A stretch of DNA of 64,000 nucleotides from Bacillota bacterium (GTDB lineage Bacteria > Bacillota > Clostridia > Lachnospirales > Lachnospiraceae): assembly GCA_023414355.1 (NCBI GenBank), contig JAEZOB010000053.1, positions 62,001-126,000 on the forward strand, written 5' to 3'. The notes under the pieces are model-generated. The model worked only from the letters and a program-made list of their open reading frames with translations, did not search any database and was not told the DNA's origin. A program made the position numbers and the translations under genes. Positions 41,576 through 49,048 of this stretch are shown piece by piece (the first letter of the stretch is position 1; each line of letters opens with the position of its first letter).

Positions 41576-42829
41576 TTATTTCGTCTGAGTCAGCCACTTT
41601 CTTCCGTCTACGAATCTTGAAGTAAGCATAGCACATACCGTATTTCCGGTGGAATTCAATACAGTTGCAGGTGCATCAATGATGGTACTGATGACAGCAA
41701 TAACCGGAAGCGCTTCCGGAGGAAAGCCGTAAATGCTTAAGATCAGCATTTCCCCGATCAATCCACCACCGGGAATGGCACCCATGACTGCTCCTACCAG
41801 GAAGCCAACACAAAGGATGGAAAGTAATGCCGGAAGATTCGTAATATCCTTACCGAACAGTCCGAACAAGAAAACCACCTTCATGACACCACCAATCACC
41901 GAGCCGTCCTTATGGGTATTAACACCCAGCGGGATAACCGTCTCTGCAATATCCTTTGGAACTCCGATCTTTTTAGTTGCATCCAGATTCACTGGGATGG
42001 TTGCAGCACTCGAACAGGTAGCTAATGCCGTAACTGTAGGTGCTATTGCATTTTTCCAGAAGGTCCTGACTCCGGGCTTGCCTGCAGCCACATAGGCATA
42101 GATACTGAAGAACACAAAATAATTGATGACTGCCAACACCAGATAAAGCAGGAATACCCTTAAGTATCCTTCCAGAATCTGTGTCCCCAGCTGTCCGATG
42201 ATAGAGGCAAAATAACAACCAAGACCGATCGGAGCGTAATACATCACGATTTTTACCATCTTCATCATGACCTGAGCTGCCGAGTCTAAAAATTCCTTCA
42301 CAGGCTTAGCCCGATCCCCTACCATTGCAGTAGCGATCCCGAACATCACCGAGAATATGAGTATTTGGAGCATCTTGCTTCTTGAGAACAGCTCTGAGAA
42401 ATCACCTACGGTGATAGTCTGTACCAACTGCTGTGGCAGAGAAAGCTGTTCGGCCTCTGCAACGATATCTTCTCCGGAGCCTGACAGGATTGTGCTGATC
42501 GTATCGGCCCCGAGTCCCTTGGTCGGATTAAAAATCAAAACACCTGCGAGGGATAATATCCCGGATAATAATGCTGTAATGATAAAAATAACGGCGGCAT
42601 TGATGATAATCTTTCCCAACCTGCTCATACCGCTCATATTGGCAATTGAAGAGGTGACACTGAAAAATACCAAAGGCACAATCAAGGTAAACATCAGGTT
42701 TAGAAAAATCTGACCCAAGGGTTCCAACACCTTAGCCTCCGGTCCCATGACGGCACCGACCACCCCACCGATTAAAATCGATAACAAAAGAATAAACGAC
42801 GATCTGTAGTTCTTAATTAGTTCTTTCAT
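41576..42829 (-). CDS. Dicarboxylate/amino acid:cation symporter (DAACS family)
   Basis: About 417 residues with the GltPh-like fold. Seen are the serine-rich hairpin HP1 (ALATCSSAATIPVNLDATKK), GVNTHKDGSVIGG, hairpin HP2 (AIPGGGLIGEMLILS), and the TM8 substrate site (VLNSTGNTVCAMLTSRFVDG). It would import glutamate, aspartate or a C4-dicarboxylate with sodium or protons; which one cannot be read off. The ATG at 42829 follows GGAGGAG. It is monocistronic: a terminator follows, and upstream lies a 426-base gap with a palindrome and repeats. Confidence 0.92.
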   Translation of the reverse strand: MKELIKNYRSSFILLLSILIGGVVGAVMGPEAKVLEPLGQIFLNLMFTLIVPLVFFSVTSSIANMSGMSRLGKIIINAAVIFIITALLSGILSLAGVLIFNPTKGLGADTISTILSGSGEDIVAEAEQLSLPQQLVQTITVGDFSELFSRSKMLQILIFSVMFGIATAMVGDRAKPVKEFLDSAAQVMMKMVKIVMYYAPIGLGCYFASIIGQLGTQILEGYLRVFLLYLVLAVINYFVFFSIYAYVAAGKPGVRTFWKNAIAPTVTALATCSSAATIPVNLDATKKIGVPKDIAETVIPLGVNTHKDGSVIGGVMKVVFLFGLFGKDITNLPALLSILCVGFLVGAVMGAIPGGGLIGEMLILSIYGFPPEALPVIAVISTIIDAPATVLNSTGNTVCAMLTSRFVDGRKWLTQTK

Positions 42830-42953
42830 ATACGCTCCTCCTTCCATTCTTATTCTATTATATACGCATTTTCGTCAATAATCACCGCTCTCAATGTCGA
42901 AAACATTGCAAATAGTGCTGAGAAATGCATCAAAAGGCTGCTGCAAGCGTTAC

Positions 42954-43125
42954 ATAAAGTTAGGGTACGTACAACAGGCATCCCTCACACACTGGATCCC
43001 GGACAGACTGCCGATATTGTATGTCATAATCGAACATAAATGTTCGCTTCTGATCACACAATATCAGCAATCAGTCCGTCAAACAGTGCATGATGGGATA
43101 CCTGTTATACATACCCTAACTTTAT
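42954..43125. repeat. 172-bp imperfect palindrome upstream of the symporter gene
   Basis: The outer arms ATAAAGTTAGGGTA and TACCCTAACTTTAT are perfect, the inner arms match at most positions (AACAGGC/TATCC blocks and CCGATATTGT versus ACAATATC), and the centre is CGAACATAAATGTTCG. Each arm is about 83 bases. No ORF. It starts more than 120 bases upstream of the symporter ATG, so it is probably not transcribed with it. It may be a MITE-like element or extended hairpin. Confidence 0.8.
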
Positions 43126-43246
43126 TTCAGTGTTTCGAAACAGCCTTATCTACATTTCTACTGTTCCGAAAAAATCTAAGCTACATTTCGTTATTCCGAA
43201 GACGGCCCAAACCACATTTTCATCTCTTCGTAACAGTTTATCCACA
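43125..43246. repeat. Four tandem 30-31 bp degenerate repeats with DnaA-box-like ends
   Basis: Units at 43125-43154, 43155-43185, 43186-43216 and 43217-43246, plus a partial fifth. Each starts TTTC or TTTTC, has a TTCCGAA-like centre and ends with ACA. Unit ends read TTATCTACA, TAAGCTACA, CAAACCACA and TTATCCACA; the last is a perfect DnaA box (TTATNCACA). The array runs to the coaE stop. Confidence 0.7.
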
Positions 43247-43255
43247 TTTCTATGC

Positions 43256-43843
43256 TTAAGAAAGAAGTTTGTTCACCTGCTCTTCGAGGAATTTCTCATT
43301 CCCGGTGTTTTCGATGACTTTGGGGAATTTCTCACGAAAGGCTTTTTCTTTACTTTGATTTCCGAAGATGGAGTCTATCTTCTCATCCGAATAGCTGCGG
43401 CTGGCTTTCAGCCAGTCCCGACGTCGATCCTCTGAGGCATAGACATACCATATCTCGTCGCAGACAAAGTCATATCCCGATTCAATCATCAATGCGGTCT
43501 CAATAATCAGATAAGGGACATCTTCAAGAATGCGATGCCTGTCAATTTCCTTTCTGACCTCTACCAGAACCTTCGGATGCGTAATCGCATTCAGCTTATT
43601 TAGCTTCTCCCTATCTTCAAATACGATCAGCGAAAGCCTATGACGATCAATCGTTCCATCCTCAGCCAGGATATCCGATCCGAAGAAAGCCACGACCTCC
43701 TGATAACTGATTCCACCGGGATCCATCTGTTCCTTCGCAATCTGATCCGTGTTCAGGACCAAGGCTCCCTGCTGTTCTTCCATTATCCTTGTCACAAGGG
43801 ATTTGCCGCTGCCAATCCCTCCTGTTATCCCAATTACTTTCAT
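43256..43843 (-). CDS. coaE: Dephospho-CoA kinase
   Basis: Last step of coenzyme A synthesis, ATP-dependent phosphorylation of dephospho-CoA. 195 residues, typical. P-loop GGIGSGKS (8-15), the substrate residue D33 in LVLNTDQIAKEQM, HPKVLVEVRKEID (lid region), and the LIETALMIESGYDFVCDEIWYV segment. AGGTG precedes the ATG. Downstream of polA on the same strand, but a strong terminator separates them. polA-coaE neighbouring is common in Firmicutes. Confidence 0.95.
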   Translation of the reverse strand: MKVIGITGGIGSGKSLVTRIMEEQQGALVLNTDQIAKEQMDPGGISYQEVVAFFGSDILAEDGTIDRHRLSLIVFEDREKLNKLNAITHPKVLVEVRKEIDRHRILEDVPYLIIETALMIESGYDFVCDEIWYVYASEDRRRDWLKASRSYSDEKIDSIFGNQSKEKAFREKFPKVIENTGNEKFLEEQVNKLLS

Positions 43844-43910
43844 AGTTTCACACCTTTATCCTACAAAACTTCATATGACGTAGTAACCTATTAACACATA
43901 CCTCTTTGAA

Positions 43911-43946
43911 AAAGTTTGTGCCTATAAAGACTTAGGCACAAACTTT
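43911..43946 (-). terminator. Rho-independent terminator after polA
   Basis: A perfect 14-base stem, AAAGTTTGTGCCTA and TAGGCACAAACTTT, with an 8-base loop and TTTTTC tail on the minus strand. Confidence 0.85.
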
Positions 43947-43977
43947 AAGATAGAATTTTGCTTTTCATTTACTTATT

Positions 43978-46626
43978 TTATTTCGCTTCGAACCAGTTGC
44001 TGCCTTCCTTCACTTCTGCTTCCAATACGACAGACAGTTCGGCAGCACCCTGCATTTCCTCAATCATAATCTTGGATACCTGCACTACCTCATCCTTATG
44101 AGACTCAACTAAAAGCTCATCGTGTATTTGCAGAATCAATCTGGAACGCAGCTGCTCTTCCTTCAGTCTGCGGTTCACTTTTACCATGGCAATCTTGATA
44201 ATATCAGCCGCTGTACCCTGGATGGGAGAATTCATCGCAACACGTTCTCCAAAGGAACGCTGCATGAAATTGCTCGAGGTAAGCTCAGGGATTGGCCTTC
44301 TTCTTCCAAACAAAGTCGAGGAATAACCAAACTCCTTCGCATCCGCTACGAGTCGATCAAGATATTCCTTAACCTTGGGATACGTCTCAAAATATTTAGC
44401 AATATATTGTTCCGCTTCCTTACGAGAGATACCGAGATCCTGTCCCAGGCCAAAAGAGCTGATGCCGTAGACGATTCCAAAGTTAACTGCCTTAGCACTG
44501 CTTCTCTGAGCCGAGGTAACCTCCTCAAAAGGAATATGGAACACTTCGGAAGCTGTAATCCTGTGGATGTCCTTTGCCTCCTTATAAGCATTGATCAGTC
44601 TCTCATCCTCAGACATGTGGGCAAGTACGCGAAGTTCAATCTGGGAATAATCCGCATCCAGGAATACATGGTCCTCCTTAGGAATGAATACCTTACGGAT
44701 TTGTCGTCCCAGTTCCATACGGATCGGAATATTCTGCAGATTCGGATCAGTGCTGCTGATTCTGCCTGTTGCGGCAATCGTCTGATTGAATTTACCATGA
44801 ATACGACCATCTTCCCTGATATATTCTGCCAATCCATCCGCGTAGGTGGATTTTAGCTTAGTTAATTGTCTGTATTCCAGAATCATTCCCACTACGGGAT
44901 GCTCACTCTGAAGCTTCTCGAGGATATCCGCGGAGGTGGAATAGCCTGTTTTTGTCATCTTGGCAAAGGGTAGATGCAGCTTCTCGAACAGGATGACCCC
45001 CAGCTGCTTCGGAGAATTGATATTGAACTCTTCTCCGGCCAGCTCATAGATGCTCTTCTCCAGCTTCAGGATGCCTACCTGCAGATTATCCCCGTATTCC
45101 TTCAGGGCTTCTTTATTTACTCGAATGCCTCTGATCTCCATATCATATAGCGTATAAATCAAGGGCATTTCTACTGTCTCAAAAAGAGTCAGCATTCCTT
45201 CCCGGAACAGAAGATCACGCAGCTTCTCAGCTGAGCGGAAAGCAATCAATGCAGAAAAGCACGCATACTGCAAGAAGGCTTCTGTCTTATGCTCCAAGGC
45301 TTCAGTCAGTGATCCTTTTCCCAATAAGTCCTCTCGGGAGGGCACTGTCATATTGAGATAGTCCCTGGCAATATCATCATAATGATAGGTATCTGTCAGA
45401 GGGTTCAATAAGTACCCTGCAATTGCACCGTCAAACACATTATCACTGTCCTTCAGTGATAGGAAGGGCAGCTGCTCCTTCAATCCGATGGTAGATAAGA
45501 GATACCCTTCTCTCGCCATTCTGACTGCTTTATCACACACATAATCCTCCGTGATGAAGTTTACGCATCGGATAAAATATACCTTGTCTTCTTCAATGCA
45601 TACAGAGACACCAAGGACCCTGCCTACCTCTGCAATCAGCTGGAGGCCGACCGGATGGGCACCCTTTTCCTTCATTTGCGAAAATATCTGCTCTGCCTGT
45701 CCCAAATCCTCCACCAGGGTAAAGCTGTTCTCATTCCCTGTAGTACGGTTCACTTCTTCTGTTCGGAAGCGGGATAACAGGTTTTTGAATTCCAATCTCT
45801 TAAAGATCAGATACACGTCTTCATTATAGAGATTACCAAGCGTAGCTTCATCTATTTTAAAATCAAGTTCACAGTCCACCTTGATGGTAGCCAGTACCTT
45901 GGACAGAAATGCCAAATCACGGTTCTCTTTCAACGAATTCGTAACCTTGCCTGGTGCCATCTCTTCGATATGCTCATAAATATTTTCAATGCTGTCATAT
46001 GCTTCGATCAGCTTGCCTGCCGTCTTTTCTCCTACTCCCGGAACACCCGGAATATTATCGGAGGAATCCCCCATCAGTCCCTTTAAATCAATGAACTGCT
46101 TCGGAGTTACGTGATAGGTGTTATAAACATCAGATGCAAGATAATCCTCAATCTCCGTACCTGTTCTCCTCGTCTTGGGAATACGGATCTTAATCTTCTC
46201 GCTTGCCAGTTGTAGCAGATCCCTGTCTCCCGAGATCACAGACACTCTATCGCCTGCTGCCTCTGCTTTGACGGCCAGCGTTCCCAGGATATCATCTGCC
46301 TCAATGCCCGGCTTTTCGATTACGGTGATCTTCATCGCTTTCAGAACTTCCTTGATTACCGGAACCTGCGCATGAAGCTCGTCCGGCATACCTTTTCTGG
46401 TACCCTTATACTCTGTAAACATCTCATGACGGAAGGTCGGATGAGAGGTATCGAACGCGACAGTAAGATAATCCGGCTTTTCCTCCTCCAGAATCTTAAA
46501 CATAATATTCAAAAATCCAAGCACAGCATTGGTATGCTCACCCTTCGAGGTAGTCATATCCGGCATTCCATAGAAAGCCCTGTTCAATATACTGTGTCCA
46601 TCGATCAATACAATCTTCTTGTTCAT
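43978..46626 (-). CDS. polA: DNA polymerase I
   Basis: About 882 residues. The N-terminal 5'-nuclease is intact (LIDGHSILNRAFYG, VSVISGDRDLLQLA, DLKGLMGDSSDNIPGVPGVGEKT, shown in parts). The middle domain keeps the 3'-5' exonuclease fold, but the DxE motif of E. coli is absent (VGLQLIAEVGRV), so proofreading is probably lost, as in Bacillus and Taq enzymes. The polymerase is complete: motif A DADYSQIELRVLAHM, motif B RSSAKAVNFGIVYG and motif C QIHDELLVE. The ATG at 46626 has AAAGG nine bases upstream. It lies 22 bases after the zf-HC2 gene, with which it may be co-transcribed. Confidence 0.96.
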   Translation of the reverse strand: MNKKIVLIDGHSILNRAFYGMPDMTTSKGEHTNAVLGFLNIMFKILEEEKPDYLTVAFDTSHPTFRHEMFTEYKGTRKGMPDELHAQVPVIKEVLKAMKITVIEKPGIEADDILGTLAVKAEAAGDRVSVISGDRDLLQLASEKIKIRIPKTRRTGTEIEDYLASDVYNTYHVTPKQFIDLKGLMGDSSDNIPGVPGVGEKTAGKLIEAYDSIENIYEHIEEMAPGKVTNSLKENRDLAFLSKVLATIKVDCELDFKIDEATLGNLYNEDVYLIFKRLEFKNLLSRFRTEEVNRTTGNENSFTLVEDLGQAEQIFSQMKEKGAHPVGLQLIAEVGRVLGVSVCIEEDKVYFIRCVNFITEDYVCDKAVRMAREGYLLSTIGLKEQLPFLSLKDSDNVFDGAIAGYLLNPLTDTYHYDDIARDYLNMTVPSREDLLGKGSLTEALEHKTEAFLQYACFSALIAFRSAEKLRDLLFREGMLTLFETVEMPLIYTLYDMEIRGIRVNKEALKEYGDNLQVGILKLEKSIYELAGEEFNINSPKQLGVILFEKLHLPFAKMTKTGYSTSADILEKLQSEHPVVGMILEYRQLTKLKSTYADGLAEYIREDGRIHGKFNQTIAATGRISSTDPNLQNIPIRMELGRQIRKVFIPKEDHVFLDADYSQIELRVLAHMSEDERLINAYKEAKDIHRITASEVFHIPFEEVTSAQRSSAKAVNFGIVYGISSFGLGQDLGISRKEAEQYIAKYFETYPKVKEYLDRLVADAKEFGYSSTLFGRRRPIPELTSSNFMQRSFGERVAMNSPIQGTAADIIKIAMVKVNRRLKEEQLRSRLILQIHDELLVESHKDEVVQVSKIMIEEMQGAAELSVVLEAEVKEGSNWFEAK

Positions 46627-46648
46627 CTTATCATACCTTTCCATTCAA

Positions 46649-47143
46649 TTATCTTGCCTGATTTTGTACCGGTGCTTCTGTCGGTGTTCCCGAAAGCATT
46701 CCCTGTTCCCTCAGATAATTCTGAATCAGCTGTTCATTCCTGCTATTTATCTGAGTAGGAAACCGGTAGCGGAGTTGATATTCACTTTTTGTGACCACCT
46801 TTTCCCCTTCTGTATTACCAGCATAACGGATACTCAGAAAAAAAGCTACCAATAATATGGTTAATACCAAAATAACCTTCTTACGGTAATATGTAAATTT
46901 CGCATGGAATATCTTTTCCTTAGCCCGCTCCAGTTTCTGATTCAGTTCCTGACCAAAATTCGAGGAGATATTTTTATCCTCATCCAGCTGCCTCATGGCT
47001 GTCAGCAGGGCATAGTAGACCTCCAGCTCTTCCCGGCAATCCGGGCAAGAGCCAACATGATCGATAAATTCTTCCGTCTCAATTAAGCTTAATTTATTAT
47101 TGATAAATGGCGTAATCATACTTTGCGCCTTCATACAGTTCAT
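46649..47143 (-). CDS. Membrane protein with zf-HC2-type anti-sigma domain
   Basis: About 164 residues from the chosen start. The N-terminal zinc finger reads MNCMKAQSM...FIDHVGSCPDCREELEVYYALL (H-x3-C-x2-C plus an earlier Cys), the zf-HC2 pattern of anti-sigma factors. One transmembrane helix follows (VILVLTILLVAFFLSI) and an extracytoplasmic tail of about 60 residues. No ECF sigma factor gene is adjacent. The start is uncertain: the ATG at 47143 follows GGAG by nine bases and fits the finger; ATGs at 47176 and 47236 are also open. It lies directly upstream of polA. Confidence 0.72.
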   Translation of the reverse strand: MNCMKAQSMITPFINNKLSLIETEEFIDHVGSCPDCREELEVYYALLTAMRQLDEDKNISSNFGQELNQKLERAKEKIFHAKFTYYRKKVILVLTILLVAFFLSIRYAGNTEGEKVVTKSEYQLRYRFPTQINSRNEQLIQNYLREQGMLSGTPTEAPVQNQAR

Positions 47144-47257
47144 AGCCATCAGCTCCTCTGGAAGGTAAATAATCATCCTTGCCGCACTATTTTTTTCCGC
47201 CTTCTGATTATTTTCACACAGTTCAATAATTTTCATACAGATTAATTATTTTCATAC

Positions 47258-47286
47258 TTGAAATCGTAAAAAATTTATGTTAGAAT
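47258..47286 (+). promoter_or_regulatory. Promoter of tRNA-Leu
   Basis: -35 TTGAAA (47258-47263), 17-base spacer, -10 TAGAAT (47281-47286), ending 16 bases before the tRNA 5' end. Confidence 0.65.
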
Positions 47287-47302
47287 AAAGCTCGTCACAA
47301 AT

Positions 47303-47385
47303 GCGGATGTGGCGGAATGGCAGACGCAGCAGACTCAAAATCTGCCGGGCTAACACTCGTGGGGGTTCGAGTCCCTTCATCCGCA
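47303..47385 (+). tRNA. tRNA-Leu (anticodon CAA)
   Basis: 83 bases fold as a class II tRNA: acceptor GCGGATG pairs with CATCCGC and is followed by discriminator A; the anticodon stem GCAGA/TCTGC holds loop CTCAAAA with CAA at positions 34-36; the T-loop is TTCGAGT; the variable arm is long, as for leucine. CCA is not encoded. It reads UUG codons. A promoter and a terminator flank it, so it is a single-gene unit. Confidence 0.95.
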
Positions 47386-47397
47386 CTCTCTTGGAAG

Positions 47398-47437
47398 TCC
47401 TCAAGGCCTTGTAATTAAAGCTTTGAGGATTTTCTTT
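47398..47437 (+). terminator. Terminator of tRNA-Leu
   Basis: TCCTCAAGGC (47398-47407) and GCTTTGAGGA (47420-47429) form a stem with one wobble pair, followed by TTTTCTTTT. Confidence 0.8.
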
Positions 47438-47482
47438 TATGCAATGATCGTATCATAACAAATTATTAAGCATTACCTCAAA

Positions 47483-47562
47483 TGTCCTTATACATTCCTT
47501 CGTCTTATCTTCCACCTCATATGACCTTATTCATTCCTTTGTCTTTATCTCCCACCTTATAC
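47483..47562. repeat. Tandem 39-40 bp imperfect duplication
   Basis: Unit 1 begins ATGTCCTTATACATTCCTT (47483), unit 2 begins ATGACCTTATTCATTCCTT (47522). They share most positions, including TCGTCTTATCTTCCACCTCAT-like ends. The second unit runs into the stop of the CPBP gene. Confidence 0.7.
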
Positions 47563-48336
47563 GATATCCCATAAAAGATGTAGCAATATCCCTGGCGTAA
47601 GTGTCTTTGTTTTCAGGTATATCTTCCCGAAAAAATAGCCTATTACAGTTTGATAAAAGGTACTTAATACTGCTATGCCAATTCCCTTGTCCAGATATTT
47701 TATAAAATGAAGAATTCCAAAAAGGAAAGCTTGTATGATGTTCACCTTCCATTCTGCTAATTGATATCCTTTTAGCGCAGAAATGAGTATCCCTCTGCAT
47801 AATAATTCTTCGAAAAATGCTACCAATATTACAATTTCTAATATGTAAAAGCCATAACGAACGATATCCTTGTTGAATGTATATATGAATCTAGATCCAT
47901 CAAGTAATAAAGTTATGCATGTAAATGTGAGTCCTATAATCAAGGTACCAATCATCTGACTCCGACTCATATTCCATTTGAAATTTTTGATACTAACCCT
48001 AAATACTTTTAATAAGATAAGGGATAAAGTAAGACCTATTATTTTTATAATAGTCTTACAATTTTCATCATTCCACCCAAGATACCTGTATAATCCAAAA
48101 ACCGTAAATAATACATTCATAGCTAAAACGGAATATACGATGATAAAAATGAGTAACAACTTTTTTTCAGAATATATTTCAAAACTACCTTCAAGTTTTT
48201 TCCTTAATAAAAGACTAAGAACTAATAGAACTAAGGCCAATAGTCCTCCAAGATGCCCTAAGAAAACAGGCAGCATTGCGAATGGAAATAGCAATAAGAT
48301 TTCTATTACATTTTTATTACTGAGCAATCCTCTCAT
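47557..48336 (-). CDS. CPBP-family intramembrane metalloprotease (CAAX/Abi type)
   Basis: About 259 residues with about eight membrane helices. The CPBP motifs are EELLCRGILISALKGY (EExxxR, motif 1), AFLFGILHFIKY (FxxxH, motif 2) and a C-terminal HLLWDIV histidine. Such proteases are linked to bacteriocin self-immunity, prenyl-protein processing or signalling; no bacteriocin gene is visible nearby. The ATG at 48336 follows GGGAG by about ten bases; a GTG two codons earlier is possible. Its 3' end carries a tandem duplication. It is AT-richer than the core genes. Confidence 0.85.
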   Translation of the reverse strand: MRGLLSNKNVIEILLLFPFAMLPVFLGHLGGLLALVLLVLSLLLRKKLEGSFEIYSEKKLLLIFIIVYSVLAMNVLFTVFGLYRYLGWNDENCKTIIKIIGLTLSLILLKVFRVSIKNFKWNMSRSQMIGTLIIGLTFTCITLLLDGSRFIYTFNKDIVRYGFYILEIVILVAFFEELLCRGILISALKGYQLAEWKVNIIQAFLFGILHFIKYLDKGIGIAVLSTFYQTVIGYFFGKIYLKTKTLTPGILLHLLWDIV

Positions 48337-48443
48337 AATCACTTTTCTCCCTTGTTATGTGGCTTATTAAAAAAATCCCCTACTACATGTCATATAACTG
48401 TTATACCTCATTCATAAATAAATCCATAATTGACAAACCCAAC

Positions 48444-48782
48444 TTATGAAACACATTGTTGAACAATTTCCAAATATGTAACTTTGTTTCTATCATATCT
48501 GATCAATACTTTATCCCCGGACTTTACAGAATAGTATAATTTCTCCGAGCAGAAGTAAGACTTTTTCTTGTTATTCATTAAAAAAGTAATGGAATACCGT
48601 TCTTTTGTAGTATAATACCCAGCTTCACGATAATGTGTATCCATAAAACGGTTTGCCTTCACTACTTCAGCATGGCTTTCGTTAACATCATTTATTGGAT
48701 ACCTCATCCTTACAATCATAGAAATGATAATTCCTGCACATAGCATAAATCCTAGTATTACTCCGATATCAGCAAAATTCAT
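48444..48782 (-). CDS. Small membrane-anchored protein, unknown function
   Basis: 112 residues. One N-terminal helix (about 6-25: IGVILGFMLCAGIIISMIVR), then a soluble beta-rich domain (YSITFLMNNKKKSYFCSEKLYYSVKSGDKVLIRYDRNKV) resembling DUF3592/OB-like cytosolic or surface domains, by feel rather than by search. GGGAG precedes the ATG. It lies between the CPBP gene and the M56 gene on the same strand. The 266-base gap upstream (48783-49048) holds a TGTAATCAGATCA direct repeat and the M56 terminator. Confidence 0.6.
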   Translation of the reverse strand: MNFADIGVILGFMLCAGIIISMIVRMRYPINDVNESHAEVVKANRFMDTHYREAGYYTTKERYSITFLMNNKKKSYFCSEKLYYSVKSGDKVLIRYDRNKVTYLEIVQQCVS

Positions 48783-48948
48783 AGCCTTCTCCCAATAGCT
48801 TCAGATTTCATATTCTCTATTCATACATCTATTCATTGAAAATCATTATATCCCAAATCATAGATGACCGCAATCCTGTAATCAGATCATAAGCTCAAAA
48901 ACTATAGCTTTTGTAATCAGATCAGTCAGAAGTTGCTGACAAAGAAAA

Positions 48949-48968
48949 GAGTCTGTACCGGCAGACTC
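48949..48968 (-). terminator. Terminator after the M56 gene
   Basis: GAGTCTG and CAGACTC with a 6-base loop, followed on the minus strand by TTTTCTTTG, about 80 bases after the stop at 49049. Confidence 0.7.
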
Positions 48969-49048
48969 TCGCAAACACGATTTTCTAAACTCATTCATAA
49001 ATTTGATTGAAAATATAAATCTATCATATCATATATTACTTAATTTAA

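Noticed and set aside
43125..43246. Chromosome origin (oriC)
   Set aside because: Only one perfect and one near DnaA box, no AT-rich unwinding region next to them and no dnaA, dnaN or rpmH nearby.
43125..43260. CRISPR array
   Set aside because: The four units differ too much from each other and have no separate conserved repeat and variable spacer; no cas genes are present.
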